Shown: positions 16,900-24,639, counted from the stretch's first letter. The stretch: 36,391 nucleotides of DNA from a virus (IMGVR_UViG_3300048591_000730:1-36391), one strand, 5' to 3'. Made by a program: numbers and translations. Notes: a model not told the origin generated them from the sequence alone.

Positions 16900-17586
16900 T
16901 CACAGCTTGGCGACCAGCTTCATTACTGCGTCCGCGAGTTGCTCCCTTGCCCGGACCCGAGCCAGTTCGGCGAGTCCGGGATCGATAGCCTCGCTGGCGG
17001 TTTCATGTTTGCGTTGCTCTGCGGAAATCATGTCGAGGTCGGCATCCGTGAGCAGCCCGGCTTTGTAGCTCTTGGCCAAGGCGTTCGGGTTCGCGCCAAT
17101 GATGCAGGCGCTTAGCTCGACCTGTTGTTGTTCGAGGTAGACGACGCGCGGGCCGGTCTGCGCATCCAGCTTCAGCTCCATCAACTGCTGCTGGTAGGCG
17201 GATGGATCAGTGTCCCATTTGCTCACCCACTTGGTCGGGAAGAATCCCACGGACACCGCCTTCAAATAGCCAGCTTCGGTCATCTTCCAGCCGAGCTGCG
17301 CGAGCGTGTTGGTTGCCACGTCGATCGCCCACTGGACTGTTTCAACAAGCTGCTTCCCTCGCACTTCAAACGAGGTCACCTTGCCCAGGAGCTTGTCCAC
17401 GCTGTGGTAATTGTGGCTGTCCACGAACGGCGCGTTTTTCTTGAACTGGTCGAAGCGCCAGCCGCTGGCGCGGATCACTTCGCGATAGCTGTCCAGCGTC
17501 TCGTCGCTCGCGACGTATTCGACCGTGCCGGTCTTCGCGTCCAGGACTCGGACTTCGGAGTGGATGGTGCGGCGGAAAATATTCAT
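16900..17586 (-). CDS. HK97-family prohead protease
   Basis: This 228-residue protein is a herpesvirus-type serine protease of the HK97 prohead protease family (peptidase family S78/U35). It has the catalytic His in FVDSHNYHS (H58) and the nucleophile Ser in LKAVSVGFFP (S112). The C-terminal QQQVELSACIIGANPNA segment is also typical. It removes the scaffold-like N-terminal part of the capsid protein during maturation. It lies directly upstream of the capsid gene. The last ~50 residues are charged and helical. Start is ATG 17586. Confidence 0.9.
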   Translation of the reverse strand: MNIFRRTIHSEVRVLDAKTGTVEYVASDETLDSYREVIRASGWRFDQFKKNAPFVDSHNYHSVDKLLGKVTSFEVRGKQLVETVQWAIDVATNTLAQLGWKMTEAGYLKAVSVGFFPTKWVSKWDTDPSAYQQQLMELKLDAQTGPRVVYLEQQQVELSACIIGANPNALAKSYKAGLLTDADLDMISAEQRKHETASEAIDPGLAELARVRAREQLADAVMKLVAKL

Positions 17587-17590
17587 AGGC

Positions 17591-17758
17591 TCAGTGTGAT
17601 CGGGTCAGATGAAAGTGTGAGCAGTGCGGGCAGCGATAGGCGCTGAGCGGCACGATGCGTTGCGACTTCTCCAAAATTTGTCCGGCGCGAATCAGCGCCC
17701 GCTCGTGTGTTTTGAACTTGCGCTTGCCCGAGATGCGACATGGTTTGCGCTTGGCCAT
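17591..17758 (-). CDS. Small zinc-ribbon protein
   Basis: The 55-residue protein starts at ATG 17758 (MAKRKPCRISGKRKF) and ends YRCPHCSHFHLTRSH. The CxxC followed by HFHLT near the C-terminus is a one-knuckle zinc motif typical of tiny phage proteins, and the basic N-terminus is nucleic-acid-binding in type. It lies between portal and protease. The upstream MTGKMPAPH extension comes from the palindrome at 17766-17782 and is rejected as start. Confidence 0.65.
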   Translation of the reverse strand: MAKRKPCRISGKRKFKTHERALIRAGQILEKSQRIVPLSAYRCPHCSHFHLTRSH

Positions 17759-17765
17759 ATGTGGG

Positions 17766-17782
17766 GCAGGCATCTTGCCTGT
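17766..17782. repeat. GCAGGCA palindrome at a gene junction
   Basis: This third copy, with GCAGGCA and TGCCTGT arms, lies between the portal stop at 17782 and the zinc-ribbon gene start at 17758. One arm base has diverged, so the outer pair is a G-T wobble. Confidence 0.75.
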
Positions 17783-19989
17783 CATTCAGGTGCCTCCTCC
17801 ACCTGGCCGATCGCCACGCAGTGACAGTTGATGACGTTCCACGGCGCGCCCTCGGGATCGCCGGGGTGCGACACCTGGTCGACTTGCCCGGTCTTCGGAT
17901 CGATGACGGTGAACTTCTCGCCGATGGGCACCGTGGCGCCGTTGGCCATGCGATGCGCCGCGCGCACGTTCGCGTTGCCGCTCGTGAGCCAGCGCTTGAA
18001 CTTCAGCCCGGCGCTCTGCATCGCTTCCTGCCGCGCGACGCCGTAAGCCGCGCTGGTCTCGGTCATCGCGATGCGCGTGGCCCGCGTCTTGTTCATGTTG
18101 TTGAACTCGGAGCGCACGCGGTCCGCCAGTTCCTTCGTGGTGTCGCCCTGGTCAAGCCCTTCCTGCAGGGACTCCATCACGTTGTCGAAAACTTCCTTGC
18201 TCGCGCCCGCGATGCGGTTGTCGCGCTCTTTCAGGAACTGCTGCGCTTTCGCGGGAGGCATGCTCCACGGATCGTCTTTCGCGATCTCGGCATAGAGCTG
18301 CTCGCCGGCCGTCTGCAGGGCGTCCATCGCCACGCTGCGCAACGCGGTCTGCAAACCCTTCGTGAAATCCGCGAGCGAGAACATCAGGTCCGCCGCCGCC
18401 GCGCGCTGGCCGATCGCCCGCAACATCGCCATGCGTCCATCGCTCTCCGCGCCGATCTTGCGCAACACTTCCGCGCGGGCTTTTGTGAGCTCACGCGTCA
18501 CGCGGGTTTCGTAAGCGCGAATTGTCTTGCGCCGCTTGGCCATGTGCTCGCGCCATTGGGCGACTTCCTTCGGGTCGCGGTCCTTGGCGCGCGTGACCAG
18601 GTCGTAGCCGCCATCCCGTCCGCAACCGCACCCGCACAAGCCGCGCTCTTCCTCGTCGACTGGTGGAGTCGGCTCTTCGTCTTCGCCAAGCGTCGGGTCT
18701 TTGTCCGGCAGCCCGGCCGCGTCCGCGGGCACCACCGAGAATGGCAGATAGCCCGTGTCCCAGCCGTCGAACTCCGGCAGCCCGAGGTCGAGATACTCGG
18801 AGATCTCCGAGAGCGGCATGCCCTTGGTCCAGAGCACATCGATGGAAGCCAGGCGTTCGCGCCGGACTTCCTGCATCGTGTGGTTCTCGTCCCAGTTCAG
18901 GTAGACTTCGAGATCCCGCTTGAACGCCAGCACGGCCAGCCGTTGCAGCATGTCGCAGAACCGATCCCCGGCGGGCAAACACGTGTGCGAGACGAGCTGG
19001 AACAAATCGGACGCGCTGCCGATCGAGTATGCCGCTTTGACGTCGGCCAGCGAGGGAGGCACGCCAAACGCGATGTAAATTTCGTGCCGGTCTTCGGTCC
19101 GGCCTAATATGTATGAGGCATCGACCGTCTGGATCTTCGGGTCTTCCACCGCAATGTCGCCGCTCAAAAAGATGCCGGTGAACTCGCCGCGTTGCTGGGC
19201 CCGGCGCTTGGCGCGGAGCTGCTCCATGATTTGCGCCTGCTGTTCCGGCGTCGGGATGCCGCCCTTGGCGACGAGGATCGGGCCGGTGTCCCCGTTGTTC
19301 GCCATCAAATTCTTTTTGAACTTCGCCGAGAGGAAGTCCGCGTCGCTGGCCAGCTTCGCCGCTTCGTATTCGCCGAGCCCGCGGAAATCGTCGTAAGGAT
19401 TCCAGAGCTTCTCGTGGATCACCTGCTCGGGCAGGAGCGCGTGCGGATGCCCGAACGCATCGGTGAATCGCCAGCCCACCAGCTTGCCGCCCTCGACCAC
19501 GTGCTGCATCCGGTCCGGCCGCGCGACTATGACCTGGAGTGGTAGCGATGCGTCCCGGAACGGCAACAGCGTTTCGTCCGGCAGAATCCAGAACGCTTCC
19601 CCTCGCAGCTTCAGCCAGCCGATCGTTGATTCGACAAGCGACGCGTAGCCGTAGCCTGCCATCGGGCGACGCAGGAACTCGCGCAGCTCGGGCACCTCGA
19701 TCATCTGCTCGTCATCCATCCGCCGGATCCCGCGACCCGTGATGCGCCGCCGCTTCCCCGGAGTGCGGCCGTCCCCGGCCGCAGCAACCGGTTGGTAGAA
19801 CTCCACGCCCACACTGGCGATCGGTCCCGCGACTTTCTTGATCGCACTCTGCACCCAGGCGCTCTGCCGATACGGCTCCGCCATACCGTTCATCGCGCCG
19901 ACCATGTCGTCGCCGCGCAGGAATTGTTGCGGGCTGATGCCGCGCACCAGGACACTCGCCGCCGCTTTGAGTCGGGAGACCAGGTTCAT
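17782..19989 (-). CDS. Portal protein fused to SPP1 gp7 / Mu F-like head morphogenesis domain
   Basis: The 735-residue protein has two regions. Residues about 35-420 match the HK97-type portal fold, with markers PLQVIVARPDRM, HEKLWNPYDDFRGLGEYE and AFGVPPSLADVKAAYSIGSAS. Residues about 645-730 match the gp7/Mu-F minor head protein, with RIAMTETSAAYGVARQEAM and the WNVINCHCVAIG end. Separate genes in Mu and SPP1 are joined here. A short cysteine-rich linker (GLCGCGCGR) lies between them. A palindrome insertion at 19760-19788 encodes part of the N-terminal domain. Start is ATG 19989. Confidence 0.85.
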   Translation of the reverse strand: MNLVSRLKAAASVLVRGISPQQFLRGDDMVGAMNGMAEPYRQSAWVQSAIKKVAGPIASVGVEFYQPVAAAGDGRTPGKRRRITGRGIRRMDDEQMIEVPELREFLRRPMAGYGYASLVESTIGWLKLRGEAFWILPDETLLPFRDASLPLQVIVARPDRMQHVVEGGKLVGWRFTDAFGHPHALLPEQVIHEKLWNPYDDFRGLGEYEAAKLASDADFLSAKFKKNLMANNGDTGPILVAKGGIPTPEQQAQIMEQLRAKRRAQQRGEFTGIFLSGDIAVEDPKIQTVDASYILGRTEDRHEIYIAFGVPPSLADVKAAYSIGSASDLFQLVSHTCLPAGDRFCDMLQRLAVLAFKRDLEVYLNWDENHTMQEVRRERLASIDVLWTKGMPLSEISEYLDLGLPEFDGWDTGYLPFSVVPADAAGLPDKDPTLGEDEEPTPPVDEEERGLCGCGCGRDGGYDLVTRAKDRDPKEVAQWREHMAKRRKTIRAYETRVTRELTKARAEVLRKIGAESDGRMAMLRAIGQRAAAADLMFSLADFTKGLQTALRSVAMDALQTAGEQLYAEIAKDDPWSMPPAKAQQFLKERDNRIAGASKEVFDNVMESLQEGLDQGDTTKELADRVRSEFNNMNKTRATRIAMTETSAAYGVARQEAMQSAGLKFKRWLTSGNANVRAAHRMANGATVPIGEKFTVIDPKTGQVDQVSHPGDPEGAPWNVINCHCVAIGQVEEAPE
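19760..19788. repeat. GCGGCCG palindrome inside the portal gene
   Basis: The 29-base element GGAGTGCGGCCGTCCC..GCAGCAAC has 7-bp arms GCGGCCG/CGGCCGC and a TCCC loop. Here it is read in frame on the minus strand as VAAAGDGRTP within the portal N-terminus. A second copy at 31546-31574 differs by compensatory arm changes. Confidence 0.85.
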
Positions 19990-20008
19990 CGGGTTACCCC
20001 CGTCAGCA

Positions 20009-20076
20009 GGTAGGGCAGCGGTGTCCCACCGCGCCGCCCCATCGTCAGGTAGGGCAGCGGTGTCCCACCGCGCCGC
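20009..20076. repeat. Two tandem GTAGGGC palindromes
   Basis: Two near-identical copies, 20009-20037 and 20048-20076, repeat with a 39-base period in the gap upstream of the portal gene. Confidence 0.85.
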
Positions 20077-20089
20077 CCCATCATTAGGG

Positions 20090-20318
20090 TTAAACCCCAG
20101 TTGCAGACCGCTTGCGGGAGTGCCTTGAAGATCGCGCAGGAGGCTTGCAAAGGCCCCTCCGCGCCAAAAGACGTAGATTCATGCGTCAAGCTTCCTGACG
20201 CGCTATAAACGAAATTCCGCAGAACGGCAGCGCACCAACCCCAGGCGACTCGCGATACACCTGGGGGAACCCCTTCACGGTCCGCTGCCGTTCTGTGAAA
20301 TTCTCGTTCTCGATTCAT
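20090..20318. other. Structured intergenic element between terminase and portal genes
   Basis: This is part of the 331-base gap between the terminase stop (20321) and portal start (19989). It holds a hairpin with arms GCGTCA/TGACGC (20183-20188, 20196-20201). A nested hairpin follows, with 13-bp outer arms (20220-20232 with 20283-20295) and 7-bp inner arms CCCCAGG/CCTGGGG (20239-20245, 20260-20266). A minus-strand reading frame of about 110 codons begins with ATG 20318, but its end runs through the tandem palindromes and it does not resemble a known phage protein. I favour a dispersed host-type element or structured RNA over a gene. Confidence 0.5.
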
Positions 20319-20320
20319 AC

Positions 20321-21760
20321 TCAAATCAGTGTTGCTCCGTAGCCGCCGCCTTTGATGTTCCCGGCGTGGACGGCGAGGGCCTTGGCCCAAAATCGGTCGC
20401 AGTGTGAATCTTCGGAGTCGCCGACAAACCGGATGTTGCCGGCCGCCGTGGTCTCCTTCTTGATGCCGCGCAGATCGCTGCGCAGTTTCTCGTCCCGCGT
20501 GTAGCGGATGCGCCGGTCCTCGTGCACGGCCCGGAGCGGAAAGGCGAGGTCCTGCTTCACCTGGTTCGTGAAGTTCACCATCTCCACGCGATAACCCCAG
20601 CGCTCCTTGGCTTCCTCCGCGAGTTGGTTGCCGAGCCCGGTCGAGTCGATGCACGCGCGGCGCACGGACGGCAGCGCCATCAGGCGGTCCAGCTCGGCGC
20701 GTTGCTGACCGTAGGGCGTCTTGCGCAGCTCGATGCGGAGCCGCTCCCAATACACATCCCCGACCCGCTCCTCGACATCGATGACGCTCAAGTCCTGCTT
20801 GCGCGCCACGTCGAACCCGATGAACAGCGGATTCTTGCACTGCGCCAGATACGCGAAATCTTTGCGGGCGCCTTCGTCCTCCGCCTGGGAGAGCATCTCG
20901 TAAGTGATGAACGCGGAGCTTTCGTCCGCCGGGATGCAGCAGTATTCCTGCAGCCACTGCTCCTCGTCGATGCACTCGGCGCGTTGCCGGGCCAGCCAGG
21001 CTTCGCGCGTCTCGGTGCGGCCGGTGACTTTGTTGATGCGCTCGACCAGCCCTTCCTCCACCGCCTTCTGCACGGGCACGGTGTGCAGGCTCCAGCCCAT
21101 CGTGTTGCCGCGCTCCAGGATGTCCGTGACGATCTGGTTAAACACGGTGGCCGCGCCTCGGTGTGTGCTAATTATGCTGAGGGTGCCGCCCCATTGCGTC
21201 ACCGGCTTGGCCACCGCGTAAAGCGTGCGCTGATCCTTGTGAATCGCGAACTCGTCCAGCTTCACATGGCCGGTCTTGCCGACGATCGCGTCCGGGTTCG
21301 AGCTTAGCGCGTAGATGCTCGCGCCGCTGGCGAACGTGATCACCTGGACCTTGAAGCTGTTGCCTCTGTCATCCAGGAAGAGCTGCTCGCCCACGTCCTG
21401 GAAGGCGTGATTCAAGACCTTTGCCCACTTCTTGCAATACAGGATGTATTGCTTCGCCTGGGTCTCGTCGCGCGACATCACCCACACGTCCAGCCCGCCG
21501 CGCAGCGAGGCTTTCTTCACCGAATCGTAGGAGTCGCAATAACTGAACCCGAGCTGCCGCCCCTTCTGCACGATGCGCAAGCGCGACTGGTCATTGATCC
21601 ATCGTGCCTGATACGGCAGGAAGTAAGCCTCCTGCCGGGAAAGTTTGCTGGGTTCTGGAGCGCTACTCCCAGATTTAACAGCATCCACGGACTGCGCAGC
21701 CCGCTTCGCTGCACCGCCCCCCAGCCGGGCGGTTCGTTCTCGTTTTAGTGTTAGAGTCAT
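20321..21760 (-). CDS. Terminase large subunit
   Basis: This 479-residue protein packages phage DNA into procapsids with an ATPase and a nuclease domain. The ATPase Walker A-like segment is VQKGRQLGFS (65-74) and the Walker B is VKLDEF (D169, E170), with STHRG coupling motif at 198-202. The RNase H-like nuclease carries D317 in IGFDVARKQD, D372 in CIDSTGLGN and D455 in HCDRFWAKAL. It fits the Mu gp28-like group. The start was set at ATG 21760, 13 bases after the previous stop; a longer frame to 21814 would overlap the preceding gene. Confidence 0.9.
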   Translation of the reverse strand: MTLTLKRERTARLGGGAAKRAAQSVDAVKSGSSAPEPSKLSRQEAYFLPYQARWINDQSRLRIVQKGRQLGFSYCDSYDSVKKASLRGGLDVWVMSRDETQAKQYILYCKKWAKVLNHAFQDVGEQLFLDDRGNSFKVQVITFASGASIYALSSNPDAIVGKTGHVKLDEFAIHKDQRTLYAVAKPVTQWGGTLSIISTHRGAATVFNQIVTDILERGNTMGWSLHTVPVQKAVEEGLVERINKVTGRTETREAWLARQRAECIDEEQWLQEYCCIPADESSAFITYEMLSQAEDEGARKDFAYLAQCKNPLFIGFDVARKQDLSVIDVEERVGDVYWERLRIELRKTPYGQQRAELDRLMALPSVRRACIDSTGLGNQLAEEAKERWGYRVEMVNFTNQVKQDLAFPLRAVHEDRRIRYTRDEKLRSDLRGIKKETTAAGNIRFVGDSEDSHCDRFWAKALAVHAGNIKGGGYGATLI

Positions 21761-21773
21761 TGCAGCGCTGTGC

Positions 21774-22133
21774 CTAAAAATTCGGGAGCGGAACGGTTTG
21801 GCCTCGCAACTCATGCGTGCAATCAGACAGGAACTGAATCATGCCATCTCGAACAAATGAGTGGCAGACTGTCTCAACCTTCGTTTGTGGCCACGGTTGT
21901 TTCTGCCACTCAGGCAAGTTCTCCGCTGTTACTGGCGGCGCCCAAATGTGCGACCTGATCAGGATGGATGGTTCGAAGGTCGGCTTATCGGCGTTGCCGT
22001 TAAATGACCATGTTGCGCCTAAAATGTTATGCTGCGACGTCCAAACTCCGTGACCGCATTTGCACCCAGGGCAAAAGAACATGTAGTCAGGGTGCCCATC
22101 GCCTTGGGGGTGGTTGAGTGTTCGGAGAATCAT
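21774..22133 (-). CDS. DUF6527-like protein
   Basis: The 119-residue protein has the layout I associate with the phage family DUF6527: a cysteine pair FFCPGCKCGH near residue 20, the WSFNGNADKPTFEPSI motif, and near the C-terminus CHSFVRDGMIQFLSDCTH. It may bind a metal through the conserved Cys and His. Function is unknown. Start ATG 22133 overlaps the preceding stop as ATGA. Base composition (about 50% GC in a sampled 60 bases) is well below its terminase neighbours, suggesting a recently gained accessory gene. Confidence 0.75.
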   Translation of the reverse strand: MILRTLNHPQGDGHPDYMFFCPGCKCGHGVWTSQHNILGATWSFNGNADKPTFEPSILIRSHIWAPPVTAENLPEWQKQPWPQTKVETVCHSFVRDGMIQFLSDCTHELRGQTVPLPNF

Positions 22134-22675
22134 AGGAGTTTTAATTCCCTTTCAACCCGCTCGAAAGTTTCCGGCGAGATGCCGCCCGTGGATTTCGCCG
22201 CGTTGATCTCGCGCTCAAGTGCGCGCTTCCGCTCGGCGACCTGGTCACGGTATTTCGAGATCCTTAGCTCGATGTCCTGCTGCTTGATGTCCTGGTCCCT
22301 CGCCTTCAGCACCAGCATCAGGACCGCCTTCACATCCTTCGGGTTGGAGTTCGGATTCTCCGACAGCTCGAAGGCCCGCTGCTTGATCGCATCGAGCGTG
22401 GCCTGGTCAAACCGGCCCGGAGTCTTGTCAGCTTCCTCCGCGCGTTGCTCGGCCGTGGTCACCGCACGACGACGGCGGGCCAGCAAAGCCGGGGCGCAGA
22501 CCTCACGCCAGAACACGCCGAACGTGTTCAGCGACCGCACCGTGACTCCAAATTCTTTTTCGACGAGGACCTTCGCCTCGTGATACGGCACGCCGCTCAG
22601 CAGCCAGTCCGCCAGCTTCGCCTGCTGCTCTTCCGGCAGGTTCATCAGGACCGCGTCTGATCGGGTCTTGCGCAT
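22130..22675 (-). CDS. Terminase small subunit-like protein
   Basis: This 181-residue all-helical protein lies upstream of the large terminase gene. Residues 5-60 (RSDAVLMNLPEEQQAKLADWL, then FGVTVRSLNTFGVFWREV) resemble the HTH DNA-recognition part of Mu gp27/DUF3486-type small subunits. A charged coiled coil follows at about 130-180. The small subunit would recognise phage DNA for packaging. No sequence-specific family motif confirms this. Start is ATG 22675. Confidence 0.65.
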   Translation of the reverse strand: MRKTRSDAVLMNLPEEQQAKLADWLLSGVPYHEAKVLVEKEFGVTVRSLNTFGVFWREVCAPALLARRRRAVTTAEQRAEEADKTPGRFDQATLDAIKQRAFELSENPNSNPKDVKAVLMLVLKARDQDIKQQDIELRISKYRDQVAERKRALEREINAAKSTGGISPETFERVERELKLL

Positions 22676-22679
22676 TGGG

Positions 22680-22958
22680 TTATTCCAGGCCCGCTTCCGC
22701 CAGCAGATCCCGCCCGAGCGCCGTGGTGCTGTAGGTCGCCATCTCGGGCGACACCAGCTTGGTGTTCTCGCGCATCAATCCTTTCTCCGGGTCGCACAGG
22801 TAATTGATCTCCTGCTGCACCTGCTCGCGCGCGATGCCGCGGTGCCCTTCGCTGACCAGGTATTGGTGCGCGAGGCCGGTCGTCATGTAGCCGAGCCCGT
22901 AGCGCAGGAGTGAGTAGCGCACCTGCTCGCGCTGTTGTGGGGTGAGGGTTGTGAGCAT
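22680..22958 (-). CDS. Small helical protein, unknown
   Basis: The 92-residue protein starts at ATG 22958, one base after the preceding stop. It is helix-rich, with a winged-helix-like pattern (REQVRYSLLRYGLGYMTTGLAHQYLVSEGHRGIAREQVQQEI) and ends in TTALGRDLLAEAGLE. Position just before the terminase small subunit and the HTH-like look suggest DNA binding, but this is only inference. Confidence 0.65.
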   Translation of the reverse strand: MLTTLTPQQREQVRYSLLRYGLGYMTTGLAHQYLVSEGHRGIAREQVQQEINYLCDPEKGLMRENTKLVSPEMATYSTTALGRDLLAEAGLE

Positions 22959-22959
22959 A

Positions 22960-23349
22960 TCAGTTGTTGCTGTGCCCGATGGCGCCGAAATTCTTGAGGG
23001 TGGCAATCACGCGGTCCGGCATGCAGTCGATCTTGTCGGAGAGTTCCTTTCGCACCTGGTCGATCTGGGCGTAGAGACTCTTGCGACTGTGCGCCGCGTC
23101 CTTCATGTCCTGGATGCGCTCGGACCGCAGGATCTCGATCGCCTTCTCCAGCGCCGCCGCTCGCAGGAGACAATCCTTCTCCGTGGCGAACTCGTGCGAC
23201 TCGCGCACTTCCAATGGGGAGTTGGACACCTCGGTCCGCTTCGCGGTCCCGTTGAAGTTCGCCTTCGCTTTCGCGAGCTGGTTATACAACGCGATCACAA
23301 ACACCAGGCACGCGAGCCAGGCAGCGATTTCAGCGGGCGGTTGATTCAT
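22960..23349 (-). CDS. Membrane-anchored coiled-coil protein (possible inner-membrane spanin)
   Basis: This 129-residue protein has one membrane segment (about 8-27, AAWLACLVFVIALYNQLA) followed by charged coiled coil (about 45-107). That topology resembles the inner-membrane spanin Rz. The lipobox protein encoded two genes upstream could be a partner. Similar topology also occurs in unrelated phage membrane proteins, so the role is a guess. ATG 23349 was chosen; the upstream ORF region overlaps the previous gene. Confidence 0.6.
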   Translation of the reverse strand: MNQPPAEIAAWLACLVFVIALYNQLAKAKANFNGTAKRTEVSNSPLEVRESHEFATEKDCLLRAAALEKAIEILRSERIQDMKDAAHSRKSLYAQIDQVRKELSDKIDCMPDRVIATLKNFGAIGHSNN

Positions 23350-23359
23350 CTCGCGGCCT

Positions 23360-23566
23360 TTACTTCGGGTCCGGCTGATATTGTTTCTTGCCGGTCTTGG
23401 CCCAGAGCGCCGCGCGATAATCGGTCTCCAGTTGCGGGGTCCACTCGCCTGACTGCTGCATCGCTTTGCGGACCGCCTGGACAAACCCGATCAGTTTCTC
23501 CACGCCCGTCTGCGCGTAGGGCAGGATGGCGAGGACCGTTTGCAGAATGACAATCTCTGAACCCAT
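23360..23566 (-). CDS. Small protein in the lysis region
   Basis: The 68-residue protein starts at ATG 23566 (MGSEIVILQTVLAILPYAQTG). It has a weakly hydrophobic N-terminal helix and ends in KTGKKQYQPDPK. It could be a membrane-associated lysis accessory, by position between the holin-like and spanin-like genes. No family is recognised. Confidence 0.55.
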   Translation of the reverse strand: MGSEIVILQTVLAILPYAQTGVEKLIGFVQAVRKAMQQSGEWTPQLETDYRAALWAKTGKKQYQPDPK

Positions 23567-23595
23567 AGAATTGTGTGGTGTGTCTGGTGTTTTTT

Positions 23596-23624
23596 GGTAG
23601 GGCTGCGGTGTCCTCACCGCGCCG
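23596..23624. repeat. GTAGGGC palindrome overlapping a stop codon
   Basis: This copy supplies the stop codon (23614-23616) and last residues of the holin-lipoprotein gene on the minus strand. It shows how such elements reshape C-termini. Confidence 0.8.
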
Positions 23625-24234
23625 GGCCGCTGGTGTTAATCACCTGCTGCCAGGCTTCCGCCTGGGTGAGCGCTGACTTCATGGTGATGAACGCCGTATA
23701 GAGATCGTTGGAACTGGCCCGGCTCGCCTTGTAGTCGCGCTTCACGTCGTCGAGCTGGAACTGCATCATCAGCACGCGCGCGATGTTGGTCGCCCCGAAC
23801 TCAGGGGATTGGTAGGTGATGGGCGCCCGAAGCCATTCGCAAAACTCGTGGAAGGCTGGCGCGTTCGCTTGCCAGAAGGGACGATTCAGGTCATCCGCCG
23901 TGAGCACCAGGTCAAACGTCTCGCCCGCCACGGTCTGGGTCTGCTCCACCCGGACCACCAGCTTATCCGCACCGGGATCAATCGACGCGCACCCCGCGAC
24001 GCCGAACGCGAGGATCGCAATCAGTCCGGCTGTGGTCGCGGCTTGGGCTGCGGCTTTCTTGGCCTGCGACTTCTCCCAGATGGACCAGCCGCCGCCGATC
24101 AAAGTGATGACGGCGCCAACCATCTCCGTGATTTGGCCGTCCGAGGAAAGACCGGCGGTCACCAGGGCGCCGCCGCCGAAAGTGAGCAGGTGCCGAAGCA
24201 GCCCGAGAATCGTTTGTAAGTTCACGATGCCCAT
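23614..24234 (-). CDS. Holin-like / lipoprotein fusion
   Basis: The 206-residue protein begins with a Pam3-gp28-like holin pattern (LLRHLLTFGGGALVTAGL, then VITLIGGGWSIWEKSQ), giving two hydrophobic segments at about 14-28 and 36-53. A third segment (66-82) ends in a lipobox, VAGC with C82, and a ~125-residue soluble domain follows. Holins open the inner membrane. A lipobox after two membrane segments is odd because lipoprotein processing normally needs an N-terminal signal. I chose ATG 24234 because the upstream frame runs into the palindrome array and has no support. The C-terminus could serve as an outer-membrane spanin. Confidence 0.65.
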   Translation of the reverse strand: MGIVNLQTILGLLRHLLTFGGGALVTAGLSSDGQITEMVGAVITLIGGGWSIWEKSQAKKAAAQAATTAGLIAILAFGVAGCASIDPGADKLVVRVEQTQTVAGETFDLVLTADDLNRPFWQANAPAFHEFCEWLRAPITYQSPEFGATNIARVLMMQFQLDDVKRDYKASRASSNDLYTAFITMKSALTQAEAWQQVINTSGPAR

Positions 24235-24251
24235 TGCACCACAGGTGCAAT
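24233..24251. promoter_or_regulatory. Perfect 8-bp inverted repeat at the start of the holin-like gene
   Basis: ATTGCACC and GGTGCAAT (24233-24240, 24244-24251) overlap the start codon of the minus-strand gene. It could be an operator or an RNA hairpin that limits translation. A second small dyad, GGGG..CCCC, lies at 24252-24265. Confidence 0.4.
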
Positions 24252-24314
24252 GGGGTTGCATCCCCACCATGGGCGACGCCTTATTTTCTCGGGTTTTACC
24301 TACCTTGCGAAGTT

Positions 24315-24448
24315 GGTAGGGCAGCGGTGTCCCACCGCGCCGCACACCAGGTAGGGCAGCGGTGTCTCACCGCGCCGCACACCAGGTAGGGCAGCGGTGT
24401 CTCACCGCGCCGCACACCAGGTAGGGCAGCGGTGTCTCACCGCGCCGC
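24315..24448. repeat. Four tandem GTAGGGC palindromes, 35-base period
   Basis: Copies start at 24315, 24350, 24385 and 24420, each 29 bases plus a short spacer, with an exact 35-base period. They lie between the terminator at 24452-24489 and the holin-like gene. The second to fourth copies share the variant TCTCACC. Confidence 0.9.
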
Positions 24449-24451
24449 ACC

Positions 24452-24489
24452 AAAACGAAAAAGCCTCAACCCGGCTCAGGGGTTGAGGC
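24452..24489 (-). terminator. Rho-independent terminator for the small membrane-gene transcript
   Basis: A perfect 10-bp stem (24463-24472 with 24480-24489, arms GCCTCAACCC/GGGTTGAGGC) has a 7-base loop. It is followed on the minus strand by a T-rich tail (TTTTTCGTTTT). It should end the transcript coming from 24957-24522, so the holin-like gene needs its own promoter or antitermination. Confidence 0.85.
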
Positions 24490-24521
24490 GACCGTCATCG
24501 AACCACATCCAGTCTACGCTG

Positions 24522-24638
24522 TCAAGCGCGGGTCCGCTGCCAGGCCCAGCGCACCAGCTTCGCCGGCCAAACGAAGAGCAGGTGCATAACCAGCTCCCCG
24601 AACAACATCAGGAATTGCAACTGCGGATGGCGTCCCAT
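24522..24638 (-). CDS. Tiny hydrophobic protein
   Basis: This 38-residue protein (MGRHPQLQFLMLFGELVMHLL and on to RTRA) starts one base after the stop of the preceding gene and ends before the terminator. It is amphipathic or hydrophobic with a basic C-terminus, as in small membrane peptides. The tight spacing supports translation, but size alone cannot exclude a chance frame. Confidence 0.45.
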   Translation of the reverse strand: MGRHPQLQFLMLFGELVMHLLFVWPAKLVRWAWQRTRA

Positions 24639-24639
24639 A

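Noticed and set aside
17740-19107. Plus-strand reading frame of 455 codons
   Set aside because: Lies antisense within the portal gene, whose domains are clear; the composition (Arg/Ala/Val/His) is typical of a shadow frame.
19986-20318. Minus-strand ORF of about 110 codons between terminase and portal
   Set aside because: Runs through two tandem palindromes at its C-terminus, and the region folds into nested hairpins, so I treat it as a structured or repeat element.
24315-24448. Tandem repeats as a CRISPR array
   Set aside because: Period is 35 with only about 6 bases between 29-base copies, and spacers are the same; no cas genes are present.
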